Below, piece after piece: positions 1 through 7,857 of a stretch of DNA of 17,172 bases. Source of the DNA: Caryophanales bacterium UBA1427. GTDB lineage: Bacteria; Bacillota_I; Bacilli_A; ML615J-28; CAG-313. The first letter of the stretch is position 1; every line of letters begins with the position of its first letter. Made by a program: the position numbers and the translations under genes. The stretch is from positions 1-17,172 of the forward strand of contig DCTZ01000034.1 in NCBI GenBank assembly GCA_002329485.1. Reading direction: 5' to 3'. The notes beneath the pieces are model-generated. The model was not told the DNA's origin, did not search any database, and saw nothing but the letters and a program-made list of their open reading frames with translations.

Positions 1-1
1 A

Positions 2-622
2 AAAAGGCTATTAGTAATTGCAACAGAAGGGGAAACAGATGCCGAATTCTATAAAAAGGTTCTTTCAACAATAAAATTAAATAATGATGGGATTAACTTT
101 AATTTTGATAAAATAGATTTTATTTGTGCGCAGGGAATTTCCGGTTTTGCAAAGAAGATACCCAATAAATTCAAAAATAAATTTGCAACCGTAGAATTTG
201 CAAATTATGAAAAAATCGTCTGTTTATGTTATGATCTGGATGTGTTTTCTCTTGAACAGAAGCCACCAGTAGATAGGGATAAATTAGAAAATGATTTAAA
301 AGCAATCGGTGTCGACCAAGTAATCCATATAAAGGCCGACAAAACAATTGAAGATTTCTTTTTGATAGATATTGAGGGTATAAAACGTTTTTTAAGATTG
401 CCAAGAAGGTATAAATTGCCAAACAAGTCTGGCTAAGAATTGTTAAAGCAAATGTTTAAAGATGCAAGTAAGACCTATTTTAAGGGCGAAAGAGTCAGCG
501 GCCTTGTAGATGCACTTGATATTTGTTTAATATTAACAAAAATTTGTAAACAATTGTCTGTTTTATGCAATGAATTAGGATACAAATGCAGCGGGGATAA
601 ATGTAAAAGAAATAATCATTAA
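2..622 (+). pseudogene. TOPRIM-domain protein, 5'-truncated by the window and interrupted by an in-frame TAA
   Basis: One reading frame runs from base 2 to the TAA at 620-622, broken only by a TAA at 434-436. The first part reads RLLVIATEGETDAEFY near the window edge, giving the acidic residue expected after the first TOPRIM strand. About 65 residues further on, CYDLDVF supplies the DxD motif. A later stretch, KTIEDFFLIDIEGI, is a conserved-looking acidic block. TOPRIM folds occur in nucleases and primases, including OLD/RloB/Abi-type phage-defence proteins. After the stop the frame resumes with ELLKQMFKDASKTYFKGERV, which reads as a natural continuation, so the break looks like a single substitution (for example TTA to TAA) and not a true C-terminus. 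The true start lies outside the window. Family membership beyond TOPRIM-like is not claimed. A sequencing error or a recoded stop remains possible. Confidence 0.6.
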
Positions 623-656
623 ATTTAACAAACCTTTTCATAGTTTAACATTCATC

Positions 657-711
657 GCATCCCAAATGATGGTCACAAGTATACGTGATATTTCCAATCA
701 TTTTGGGATGC
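657..711. repeat. Long imperfect hairpin downstream of the TOPRIM gene
   Basis: A 10-bp perfect stem (657-666 with 702-711, GCATCCCAAA) continues through small bulges: 667-670 pairs with 697-700, and 671-672 with 694-695. An inner TCAC/GTGA stem (673-676 with 685-688) closes an 8-nt loop. No clear T-run follows (it continues CTTTGTGG), so it is a weak terminator at best. It could instead be a structured RNA or a remnant of a small repeat. Confidence 0.55.
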
Positions 712-726
712 TTTGTGGTTCTTTCC

Positions 727-834
727 AATAAATGGGGAATTTCCCCAAAGCCTGAACAATAAAAGCAAAATGATTATGGTGTCATTTTGCTTTTTTCGTG
801 GATGTTCATTTAATGGGGAAATTCCCCATTTATT
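727..834. repeat. Nested inverted-repeat element with 21-bp perfect arms
   Basis: Arms 727-747 and 814-834 are perfect reverse complements over 21 bp. Each arm contains a 15-bp palindrome of two 7-bp halves around one base (TGGGGAA-n-TTCCCCA). Inside, 753-757 (TGAAC) pairs with 804-808 (GTTCA), and 761-773 pairs perfectly with 782-794. The whole 108-nt segment can fold as one long stem with an inner hairpin. This layout resembles small non-coding repeats (MITE/REP-like), but no second copy is seen in the window and no target-site duplication is obvious. Confidence 0.65.
761..796 (+). terminator. Intrinsic terminator between convergent units
   Basis: A perfect 13-bp stem (761-773 with 782-794) with an 8-nt loop runs into six T's at 791-796. 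It sits downstream of the plus-strand TOPRIM gene, inside the larger inverted repeat. The reverse strand also ends GCTTTT, so it may act both ways. The stem is AT-rich, so strength is uncertain. Confidence 0.6.
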
Positions 835-844
835 TTATAGAGCC

Positions 845-854
845 ATTATACCAT
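845..854 (-). promoter_or_regulatory. Possible extended -10 promoter reading into the inverted repeat
   Basis: On the minus strand the sequence ATGGTATAATGG contains a TGn-TATAAT extended -10 (hexamer at 845-850). No good -35 lies 17 bp upstream. Transcription would start near 838 and run straight through the nested repeat at 834-727. The extended -10 matches the style of other promoters in the window, but use of this site is inference. Confidence 0.25.
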
Positions 855-903
855 AGAAGTTTTTCAAATTATTGGATAATACAATGACGATAAATCTCCG
901 GAT

Positions 904-947
904 AAAAAAAGAGCAAACTCCATGTAAATTTAGAGAGTTAACTCTTT
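904..947 (-). terminator. Intrinsic terminator of the sugar operon, downstream of galM
   Basis: Read on the minus strand, 935-947 (AAAGAGTTAACTC) pairs with 908-920 apart from a two-base internal mismatch. The stem is followed directly by a T-run (A's at 904-910 on the plus strand). It lies about 55 bp past the galM stop. Confidence 0.75.
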
Positions 948-1002
948 AAGACTTTGTTAGTGTTCAATGGTAAAATTATCTGTTTCGTATATTATTTATG
1001 CA

Positions 1003-2013
1003 CTATTCCTTACCGATAAATTTATATCTGGTTATTTCATGATATGGACGATTATTATCAAACAACCCGAAATTATCTTTTTCCTGATGAATTCCGTCGG
1101 GATGAAACTGACATTCAAGGCAGAAAGCTAAATACTTTTGATCCCTGATTCCCTTATATACTTCGCAATTTAAGGGATGATTATTCGAATAGAAAACGAT
1201 ACAAGGATAGGTTGTATAAACTTCTAAATCAACCGCTTTTCCTTCTGCTTTGGCTGCCAAATAATCAATTCCGACATCATCCAGAAAATAAGGATAGTCA
1301 TAACCTTTTGTTTTCTTTTGAAGCAATTCATCATCGATAAACCGACCGATTGGTTTTGGTTTTCTGAAGTCGGTCACTTTATTGACATCTATTTTCTTTT
1401 CAACAACCAAATTGTCGTTTAAGTATCCTATTTTGGAGGCATTAATGAAAAGTTTATCATTTAAAACATTATTGCTTAGATTCCCCGAAAGGTTAAAATA
1501 AGTATGATTTGATAAGTTAAGGAAATTTATGGTATCGCTGGTCGCATCGTATAAAATATCAATCATGTCTGATTGGCGGTACACCCGATAGGTTATCCTG
1601 ATATTACAGCTATATAGATATCCTGCATCCAAATCAGGAGAAAAATAGGTGAAGATTACATCTGAATAATCTTTTGTTTCGTTTAGGAAATAGTTAAAAT
1701 CTTTTGTATGTAAACCGTTTCTTCCCCCGTGCAGATTATCGACCCCGAAATTATTTTTTTCCAAATGTGCTACCCGATTATTTAAAGTATAGGTGGCATT
1801 TTTGATTCTTCCGGCCGACCTTCCGATTGTTTTCCCATGGAAATTACCGGAATCATAATAGATGGTATCATCTAGGGGTCTTAGGGTTATCAATTTGTTA
1901 TCAAAATATAGATCTTTGATGGCAGCACCATGATTTGTAAAGACAATATGCAGCTTGCTGTCATTTCTTACCTCAATTAAAACATCGTCTTTCTGCATGA
2001 CCGATACTGTCAT
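1003..2013 (-). CDS. galM: Aldose 1-epimerase (galactose mutarotase)
   Basis: This 336-aa cytosolic enzyme interconverts the alpha and beta anomers of free aldoses. Family landmarks appear at the usual spacing: GRSAGRI (residues 64-70), NLHGG with His95, NHTYFNL with the catalytic acid His170, Asp239 in KGYDYPYFL, and the catalytic base Glu300 in FCLECQFHPD. These match the positions of the active-site residues of characterised GalM enzymes closely. The start is an ATG with AAGGAG seven bases upstream. It is the last gene of the minus-strand unit, 32 bp after the lacI-type gene, and is followed by a terminator. In this locus it probably equilibrates the glucose released by the cellobiose phosphorylase, or incoming sugars. 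Base composition and length show nothing odd. Confidence 0.93.
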   Translation of the reverse strand: MTVSVMQKDDVLIEVRNDSKLHIVFTNHGAAIKDLYFDNKLITLRPLDDTIYYDSGNFHGKTIGRSAGRIKNATYTLNNRVAHLEKNNFGVDNLHGGRNGLHTKDFNYFLNETKDYSDVIFTYFSPDLDAGYLYSCNIRITYRVYRQSDMIDILYDATSDTINFLNLSNHTYFNLSGNLSNNVLNDKLFINASKIGYLNDNLVVEKKIDVNKVTDFRKPKPIGRFIDDELLQKKTKGYDYPYFLDDVGIDYLAAKAEGKAVDLEVYTTYPCIVFYSNNHPLNCEVYKGIRDQKYLAFCLECQFHPDGIHQEKDNFGLFDNNRPYHEITRYKFIGKE

Positions 2014-2045
2014 TTTGATTCTCCTTATATTAATAATGAATAGCT

Positions 2046-3080
2046 TTAGATGGTTTGATTCTCTGCTTGGTTTAAATCTTTTACTGTACTGCCTTTTTGC
2101 AAATGACCTTTGACAGTAATAATTTCCGGTTTGCTGGTTTTGGGATTTTCGATTATCTCGATTACTTTTTTAGCTGCACTTATACCTATTCCTTTGGCAT
2201 CCTGGACATAAGTCGTAAACTCCGGTCTCATCAGACGCGATAACAGGATTCCGTCGTATCCGACTATACTGATATCATCAGGGATTTTTAAGCCCCGTTT
2301 ATTGATTACCGTCATCCCGCCCAATAAGGAATAGTCATCGGGATAAATGATACAAGTCGGCGGATTCGGCATGTCCAGCAAATCCTGAGTCGCCAGAGCA
2401 GAATCCTTGGGAACGTGGTATCTGCCTTCTTTAATCATATCTTCTCTGATTTCGATTCCGTATTTTTGACAAGCATGGTAGAATCCCCGAAGCCGCTTTT
2501 GGGTAACACTCGTTAATTCCCCATGAATGAAAGCAATACGTTTATGGCCCATCCGGGAAACATATTCGATGATATCATGCATCCCCTGACTGTTATCCGA
2601 GACAACAGAGGAGCGATTTTCAAAAACATAGTCGATTGTAACAGTCGGAATGCCGCTTTCGACCAAAAATATAATTTCGGGATTAGTGAATTCTGCATTA
2701 ACGATAATCACACCGTCACAATTTCGAAACCTCGTATGTTCATAATAGGTAAGATTTCGCGAACCGATGTGATGGGATATGAAGGTAATATCATACCCGC
2801 GGGCTTCGCAGCCGTCTTTGATTGCGGAAAGGATTGCCGAGAAATATTCATGTTGAATACCGGATTGGGTTTGATCCTCAAAGAGAACACCGATACTATA
2901 AGAATGATTGGTTTTTAATACCCTCGCGGAAGCATTGGGAATATAGCCCATTTCTTTAGCAACACTTTTTACATATTCGACTGTCTTGGGATTGATGTCG
3001 TTAGCCTTACCACTAAGTGCTTTGCTAACTGATGCAATAGATAAACCGCATTTCAATGCTATATCCTTAATGGTAACCAT
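2046..3080 (-). CDS. LacI-family transcriptional regulator of the cellobiose locus
   Basis: The 344-aa protein has an N-terminal LacI-type helix-turn-helix (TIKDIALKCGLSIASVSKAL, residues 3-22). A hinge region follows, then a periplasmic-binding-protein-like ligand domain with the typical late motif IPDDISIVGYDGI. An ATG ten codons upstream is in frame, but the ATG at 3078-3080 has AAAGGAG immediately before it (AGGAG about 7 nt away), so that start is chosen. It lies between the importer ATPase gene and galM. It is the obvious candidate to bind the three AAACGTTT palindromes between the transporter and the phosphorylase, with the imported sugar or its breakdown product as likely effector. 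That pairing is inferred from context. Its own promoter overlaps the end of the ATPase gene. Confidence 0.92.
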   Translation of the reverse strand: MVTIKDIALKCGLSIASVSKALSGKANDINPKTVEYVKSVAKEMGYIPNASARVLKTNHSYSIGVLFEDQTQSGIQHEYFSAILSAIKDGCEARGYDITFISHHIGSRNLTYYEHTRFRNCDGVIIVNAEFTNPEIIFLVESGIPTVTIDYVFENRSSVVSDNSQGMHDIIEYVSRMGHKRIAFIHGELTSVTQKRLRGFYHACQKYGIEIREDMIKEGRYHVPKDSALATQDLLDMPNPPTCIIYPDDYSLLGGMTVINKRGLKIPDDISIVGYDGILLSRLMRPEFTTYVQDAKGIGISAAKKVIEIIENPKTSKPEIITVKGHLQKGSTVKDLNQAENQTI

Positions 3081-3118
3081 AGAACTTCTCCTTTGGGATT
3101 TTTGTTTCATATTGTTTT

Positions 3119-3147
3119 ATTATATAATAAGTTTCGCTAAAATTCAA
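3119..3147 (-). promoter_or_regulatory. Promoter for the lacI-type gene and galM
   Basis: On the minus strand, TTGAAT (3142-3147) and TATAAT (3119-3124) are separated by exactly 17 bp. The -35 overlaps the end of the ATPase gene. No AAACGTTT operator lies nearby, so expression independent of the transporter promoter, without obvious autorepression, is predicted. Confidence 0.6.
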
Positions 3148-4399
3148 GATTATTTTCCGTTTCTTTGCTAAACATATGAACTACATTTCCATTAAATCCG
3201 AACTTCAATGTCTTTCCGACATAGTTTTTATAAGTTCCGTTATTTTGAATAATGGCAATGATATCATTAGGGAACGTATCTTTATTGAGCGTATAGTCGT
3301 TACCGACAATTTCGGCATGGATATGACTGGATGCCCCCATCAATTCCGATACCCGCACTTTGCATTCGATACCTTCGTCTCGGATTGCAATATGGTCTGG
3401 TCTTACCCCCAAGATAATCCTTTGTTCTTTTACCTGATTGTTGCGTAATCTTTCCTGTTTTTCCTCACACGGAATAACGGTATAACCGTTATTTAAAACC
3501 ACTTTATATTGACCACCACGGATTATCAATTGGGCGTCAAAGTAATTCATCCTTGGACTTCCGATAAATCCGGAGATGAAGAGATTTCGCGGATGTTCGT
3601 AAACATCCTGCGGCGTATCGATTTGTTGGATAATACCGTCTTTCATGACAACAATACGGTCACCGAGGGTCATCGCCTCAATCTGATCATGGGTAACATA
3701 GATAAAGGTTGTCTTGATTTTTTCCCGTAAATTGATTATTTCCGCCCTCATTTGGTTACGCAGTTTGGCATCAAGGTTGGATAACGGTTCATCCATCAAC
3801 AATACTTTCGGATTTCTGACGATGGCTCTTCCGATTGCAACTCTTTGACGTTGACCGCCCGATAGGTGTTTTGGTTTACGGTCAAGCAATTCCTCGATAT
3901 CCAAGAGTTTTGCCGCTTCCAAAACGCGTTCTTCAATTTCTTTTTTGGTTAAGTGCCGAACATTATCCGGTTTATTTGGTAACGGATCGCTTTTTTTGAC
4001 AAACTTTAAAGGATAGGCAATATTATCAAAAACCGTCATATGCGGATATAAGGCATAGCTTTGGAAAACCATTGCGATGTCTCTGTCTTTCGGTTCAACC
4101 GCATTGCACAACTTTCCGTCGATATACAGTTCACCGGAAGTGATATCTTCAAGCCCCGCAATCATTCTCAAAGTTGTCGATTTTCCGCAACCGGAAGGGC
4201 CGACCAAAACGATGAACTCTCCGTCTTTTATTTCCATATTGAAATCTTTGACAGCCAAGACGCCTTTTTCCGTCAACTGAAGATTCGTCTTCTTCGCTGC
4301 TTCTTCGGCTTGGCTTTTCGCCGATTTTCGGAAACGTCTTTTCTTCTTTTCGACATAAGGATATATTTTTTCCACATGTTTCAATACAACATCTGCCAT
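3137..4399 (-). CDS. Sugar ABC importer ATPase (MsmK/UgpC type)
   Basis: This 420-aa ATPase energises a CUT1-type sugar importer from the inner face of the membrane. Visible motifs are Walker A GPSGCGKST (67-75), Q-loop Gln113, signature LSGGQ (179-183), Walker B VLLMDE (199-204), D-loop SNLDAK and switch His237. A C-terminal regulatory OB-type region holds GVRPDHIAIRD. Two extra segments are present. A very basic insert of roughly 27 residues (about 16-43) separates the first strand from the usual AVKDFN strand. A shorter insert (about 136-150) lies in the helical domain after LKF. The start ATG has AGGAG 6 nt upstream and is 12 bp after the permease stop. ATPases of this type often serve several importers, but here it is encoded with its own permeases. 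Confidence 0.93.
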   Translation of the reverse strand: MADVVLKHVEKIYPYVEKKKRRFRKSAKSQAEEAAKKTNLQLTEKGVLAVKDFNMEIKDGEFIVLVGPSGCGKSTTLRMIAGLEDITSGELYIDGKLCNAVEPKDRDIAMVFQSYALYPHMTVFDNIAYPLKFVKKSDPLPNKPDNVRHLTKKEIEERVLEAAKLLDIEELLDRKPKHLSGGQRQRVAIGRAIVRNPKVLLMDEPLSNLDAKLRNQMRAEIINLREKIKTTFIYVTHDQIEAMTLGDRIVVMKDGIIQQIDTPQDVYEHPRNLFISGFIGSPRMNYFDAQLIIRGGQYKVVLNNGYTVIPCEEKQERLRNNQVKEQRIILGVRPDHIAIRDEGIECKVRVSELMGASSHIHAEIVGNDYTLNKDTFPNDIIAIIQNNGTYKNYVGKTLKFGFNGNVVHMFSKETENNLEF

Positions 4400-4411
4400 A
4401 ATTACTCCTTT

Positions 4412-5302
4412 CTAGCCCTTAACCGATCCGGCTGTTACACCTTTTATAATAAATTTGGATAAGAATAAATAGACAATAACAACTGGCAAAATTGATAAGA
4501 AAATTGCCATGTAGACGCACCCCAAATCAATATTACCCCAGGAAGTACGTTGCAATGCATTGATCATTACCGGCAGAGTTTTCTTTTTGCTGTCCGATAA
4601 CAATAACGACGGCATATATAAGTTATTCCACGAACCGACAAAAGAAAAGATCATCTGCACGGCTATGGCCGGTTTCATAATCGGAAGAACAATTCGATTG
4701 AAGGTCATAAATTCGTTTGAGCCATCGATTCTCGATGATTCAATCAAGTCCTTTGGTAAAGTCGCCCTTAAGTATTGAATCATATAAAAGAAGACTGACG
4801 GCGCCGCAATCGACGGCAAAATCAAAATCCACCAATTGTTTTTCAAACCGTATCTGCTGGCGATTTGGAAGAATCCTACCGATGATAATTGTGGAGGAAT
4901 CATCATAATGGCAAGGATAAAAGCTTCCATTAATCGTTTTCCTTTAAAATCATAAGCATAAATGCCGTAAGCTGTCAAAGCAGAAAAATAACAAGTTAAA
5001 ACAGCCGAACTGAAGGCGATTACAAAACTTGCTCTGAACCCCTTTAAGGCATCAAAGTCGGTCTTAAATTTGGTAAACAGGTTTTTGAAGTTTTGATTGA
5101 AAAACCTGCTGAACATCAGGGTAAATCTACCGCCCTGTAAATCATTGTTCGCTCTTGTTGTATTAACCAATAATAGGTAGAAGAAAAAGATGCACATTAC
5201 GGCCACAAAACATAAAAAAATGTAACATAAAACCCTTAAGACAATGGCTTTAATGATAGCGTTACGGTTTTCTTTTTGGTAATCGGTAACGACTCTGGTC
5301 AT
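4412..5302 (-). CDS. Sugar ABC importer permease (MalG type)
   Basis: A 296-aa integral membrane subunit of the CUT1 importer. A hydrophobic first segment (about 20-47) is followed by an external loop, then further membrane segments around 92-115, 125-147, 158-178, 212-230 and 264-285. The cytoplasmic EAA loop that docks on the ATPase is clear at about 188-211 (ESSRIDG...LPIMKP). The start codon overlaps the stop of the preceding permease by four bases (ATGA), indicating translational coupling and 1:1 production, and AGGAG lies 10 nt upstream. The substrate is inferred from neighbours to be cellobiose or cello-oligosaccharides. Confidence 0.92.
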   Translation of the reverse strand: MTRVVTDYQKENRNAIIKAIVLRVLCYIFLCFVAVMCIFFFYLLLVNTTRANNDLQGGRFTLMFSRFFNQNFKNLFTKFKTDFDALKGFRASFVIAFSSAVLTCYFSALTAYGIYAYDFKGKRLMEAFILAIMMIPPQLSSVGFFQIASRYGLKNNWWILILPSIAAPSVFFYMIQYLRATLPKDLIESSRIDGSNEFMTFNRIVLPIMKPAIAVQMIFSFVGSWNNLYMPSLLLSDSKKKTLPVMINALQRTSWGNIDLGCVYMAIFLSILPVVIVYLFLSKFIIKGVTAGSVKG

Positions 5303-6231
5303 GACATCGATTCTCCTTTCCTATTGATAGTCTTAAAGATAATCAGCGATAGGATTCCGGTAATGATAAACAGAACGACCGATACTGCCCCCGCATGTCC
5401 GTAATTACCGACTTTCAGGTAATCGTTTATCAACATAACGATGGTTCGCGTACTGTTGTTTTTGGCCTTTCCGGTCAATACTTCGGCAACGTCAAACATT
5501 TGCAATCCGCCGATCATGGAAGTTATAAATACGTAGACAGCGATTGGTTTCAATAGCGGTAAGGTAATATCCCAGACAACATGGATCGAACTGGCACCGT
5601 CGATTTTGGCGGATTCGAATACACTTTCGTCGATACCCTGAATTCCCGCCATTAAGAGGATGGTTGTATTACCGAACCACATCAGGAAATTCATCAGTGC
5701 GATCAAGATTCGTGCCCAAGTCTTATTGGAAATAAAGTCAAAAGTTTGGGCAATCCAGCCTTTTTCGACAAACAAAGTATGGAACGGGCCGATTGTACCA
5801 AACAACGCAAGAATCAAAGACGCAAAGGCCGCCGCCATAATCAGGTTCGGCATATAGAACACGGTCTTAAAAAATCCTGTTCCTTTAAGCCTTAATCGGG
5901 AACTGGTAAAAATTAACGCTATCAGTAAACCGAAAGACATTTGGGGAATTACGCCGATTAACCAAATGATTATGGTGTTGCCCAAACATCGCAATATTTC
6001 GATATCGCCGCGGAGATTTCGGGAAAAGAGCATTTTGTAATTCTTAAACCCCGCGAAAGACACTTCGGTCTCCAAAGTACCCACAACCTCGGTATAATCA
6101 AAAAAGGAATCATAAATCGTTAATACTTGTGGAACAAAGGTGAATAAAAAATACACGATAAAGAACGATGCTACAAAGATATATCCCCATTTAGCATAAC
6201 TCGGGTTTTTCTTGTTCTTGTTTCCTTTCAT
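5299..6231 (-). CDS. Sugar ABC importer permease (MalF type)
   Basis: A 310-aa membrane subunit pairing with the MalG-type permease. A first membrane segment (about 15-38) follows a basic cytoplasmic tail. Further segments lie near 83-110, 122-147, 172-196, 228-247 and 277-300. The EAA loop is at about 206-229 (ESAKIDGAS...LPLLKP). A longer frame would begin at 6249, but a GGAGG seven bases before the ATG at 6229-6231 decides the start. The gap to the upstream binding-protein gene holds a hairpin that may lower permease expression relative to the binding protein. The stop is TGA, which supports the standard code. Confidence 0.92.
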   Translation of the reverse strand: MKGNKNKKNPSYAKWGYIFVASFFIVYFLFTFVPQVLTIYDSFFDYTEVVGTLETEVSFAGFKNYKMLFSRNLRGDIEILRCLGNTIIIWLIGVIPQMSFGLLIALIFTSSRLRLKGTGFFKTVFYMPNLIMAAAFASLILALFGTIGPFHTLFVEKGWIAQTFDFISNKTWARILIALMNFLMWFGNTTILLMAGIQGIDESVFESAKIDGASSIHVVWDITLPLLKPIAVYVFITSMIGGLQMFDVAEVLTGKAKNNSTRTIVMLINDYLKVGNYGHAGAVSVVLFIITGILSLIIFKTINRKGESMS

Positions 6232-6259
6232 TAAAAAACCTCCACTCATTTTTTAATAA

Positions 6260-6285
6260 AAGCCATGGTTTTAAAGCCATGGCTT
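6260..6285 (-). promoter_or_regulatory. Intercistronic hairpin between binding protein and permease genes
   Basis: A 9-bp perfect stem (AAGCCATGG, 6260-6268, with CCATGGCTT, 6277-6285) and an 8-nt loop are followed on the minus strand by TTTTATT. Such hairpins after a binding-protein gene commonly stabilise its mRNA or partly terminate transcription, giving more binding protein than permease. That function is inferred here from position. Confidence 0.6.
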
Positions 6286-6303
6286 AAACACTCAAACTTT
6301 AGT

Positions 6304-7689
6304 CTAATTTGGAACAACTAAATTAGGGAAAGCTTTTAGTAATTCAGCATAGAAGTCGGCTAAAGCTTTTTCTTTTGTATTGATTTCGGCATCATTCTTT
6401 AAGAATTTAACAAATGCGGTTTGCAATCCTTCATTGCAATGTTGATCATAAATTGTACTGTATCTTACCACGATGTTGTCAGCCATCGAAACCCAAACTT
6501 TAGTATCGTTTTGTCCGTTAAGTAATCCGTTGCCTTTACCTTCGGCATCATAGTCAGCTGCTACTTTAGCATTGACTTTTTTATTGTTAGAAAATTGTGA
6601 ATCTTCTTTAACCAATCTTTCAAGAATTTCTTCGTTATTTAAGAAGGCGTTCATTGTTTTGGCAACCAATGAATCGTTAGAACCGGCACTTGGGCATAAT
6701 AACCAAGTTCCGCCCCAGAAGTAAGCTTGAGGACCAGCAACTAGACCCCAGTCACCATAAGTTCCGCCTACATGATCTTCGCCTTCGCCCATGGCAGGAC
6801 CCATGCAGAAGTTATAATACCAGGCAGGACCGAATGTGCAGAATACTTTTCCGCCTTCGGCAAATTCGATGGTCTTACCGCTGTCCCAAACACCTTCGGT
6901 CTTGGTATAGCCTAATTCGACGAATCTTTCGGCTTGTTCCATCCAAGTTTGAACCGGAGTAGGAATTTGTACGACTTTGTTTTCATCAACCCATGGTTTA
7001 TCGGCATTGTTGGAGAATACACGATAAGTGTCGGCATATGAACCGGTCATATAGTAGCCTTTAGCTTTCATCATTTCTGCAACATCTTCGAATTTTTCCC
7101 AAGAATCGACTAATGGTTGAACATCTTCCGGTTCGGATACGCCCAATACTTCCAAAGCGATGGAACGTCTGTAAACCATACCGGCTGGGCAGCATTGGAA
7201 TGATGCGGCTTTGATAACGCCGGTTCTGTCTGTTCCGATATCTACTGTATATTGATATGCTTGAGAGAAATCATCAACGCCGATTTTTTCGATGTCTTTA
7301 GTTAATGAAGTGTTTACATATTTTAAGATGTAGTCAGCTTCTGCTAAGAACATATCGACTTTATTTTCTTCGTTTGCTGTAGCATTTTCTCTGAGTGCCA
7401 TGTCAAGAGCGTTCTGATAAGCACCGTTGTCAGAAGTTACGATAGTCCATTTTACAGGAATACCATCCAAGTGATAAGTTTCAATAGAAGGGTCATTGGT
7501 CTTTTCATCTGAAACATATTTGTTGAAAAAGCCTTGGAATTCAGTATTCCATGCATAGATATGGAATATTGATCCACCATCGTTCAATTCGTCATCTGAA
7601 CCTTTCGACTGATCGCCACAGCCGATAAGAACAAATGTCAAAACGAAAACAAAAGAAACAGCCAAAAATTTTTTTAAAAATTTGTTCAT
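6304..7689 (-). CDS. Sugar-binding lipoprotein of an ABC importer (family 1 SBP)
   Basis: This 461-aa extracellular substrate-binding protein has a lysine-rich start (MNKFLKKF), a hydrophobic stretch and the lipobox LIGC with Cys24 as the lipidation site, then a polar linker. The mature part has the family layout of a sugar ABC binding protein. Many aromatic residues suit stacking against pyranose rings, including YAWNTEF, GPAWYYNF and YFWGGTW. The start ATG has AAAGGAG upstream. It is the first gene of the importer operon, directly under a perfect-consensus promoter with two LacI-type operators. Substrate assignment to cellobiose or longer beta-glucans comes from the divergent phosphorylase. 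The residues alone do not prove it. Confidence 0.93.
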   Translation of the reverse strand: MNKFLKKFLAVSFVFVLTFVLIGCGDQSKGSDDELNDGGSIFHIYAWNTEFQGFFNKYVSDEKTNDPSIETYHLDGIPVKWTIVTSDNGAYQNALDMALRENATANEENKVDMFLAEADYILKYVNTSLTKDIEKIGVDDFSQAYQYTVDIGTDRTGVIKAASFQCCPAGMVYRRSIALEVLGVSEPEDVQPLVDSWEKFEDVAEMMKAKGYYMTGSYADTYRVFSNNADKPWVDENKVVQIPTPVQTWMEQAERFVELGYTKTEGVWDSGKTIEFAEGGKVFCTFGPAWYYNFCMGPAMGEGEDHVGGTYGDWGLVAGPQAYFWGGTWLLCPSAGSNDSLVAKTMNAFLNNEEILERLVKEDSQFSNNKKVNAKVAADYDAEGKGNGLLNGQNDTKVWVSMADNIVVRYSTIYDQHCNEGLQTAFVKFLKNDAEINTKEKALADFYAELLKAFPNLVVPN

Positions 7690-7763
7690 TTTTTTCTCTC
7701 CTTTTTTTTAATTTTTTTATTTGAGGGCGACCTCATTGAAACAGTTAAGTTAAATTTGATTAC

Positions 7764-7775
7764 TTAAACGTTTAC
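7764..7775. promoter_or_regulatory. LacI-family operator O1
   Basis: The core AAACGTTT (7766-7773) within TTAAACGTTTAC lies just downstream of the transporter -10, near +2 to +9. It shares its core with O2 (25 bp centre to centre) and O3. Binding here would block initial transcription. Confidence 0.7.
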
Positions 7776-7781
7776 GTAAAT

Positions 7782-7810
7782 ATTATAATAAAACGTTTAC
7801 AATTTGTCAA
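7782..7810 (-). promoter_or_regulatory. Perfect-consensus promoter of the sugar importer operon
   Basis: On the minus strand, TTGACA (7805-7810) and TATAAT (7782-7787) are spaced by 17 bp. One operator lies in the spacer and one immediately after the -10. A promoter this strong in a sugar operon makes sense only under tight repression, which the operators would provide. Confidence 0.85.
7789..7800. promoter_or_regulatory. LacI-family operator O2
   Basis: The core AAACGTTT (7791-7798) sits between the -35 and -10 of the importer promoter, so a bound repressor would exclude RNA polymerase. Its flanks are less symmetrical than those of O3. Confidence 0.7.
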
Positions 7811-7857
7811 TAGTTTTATTAAAAAATTTATTTTTTTTTATTTTTTTCTATTTTAAC

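Noticed and set aside
2523..2918. 131-codon plus-strand frame inside the LacI-type gene
   Set aside because: It is an antisense shadow of a well-supported gene with no ribosome binding site or family features.
3081..3110. Ten extra codons at the start of the LacI-type regulator
   Set aside because: The AGGAG that serves the inner ATG lies inside these codons. The LacI helix-turn-helix normally starts two or three residues from the N-terminus.
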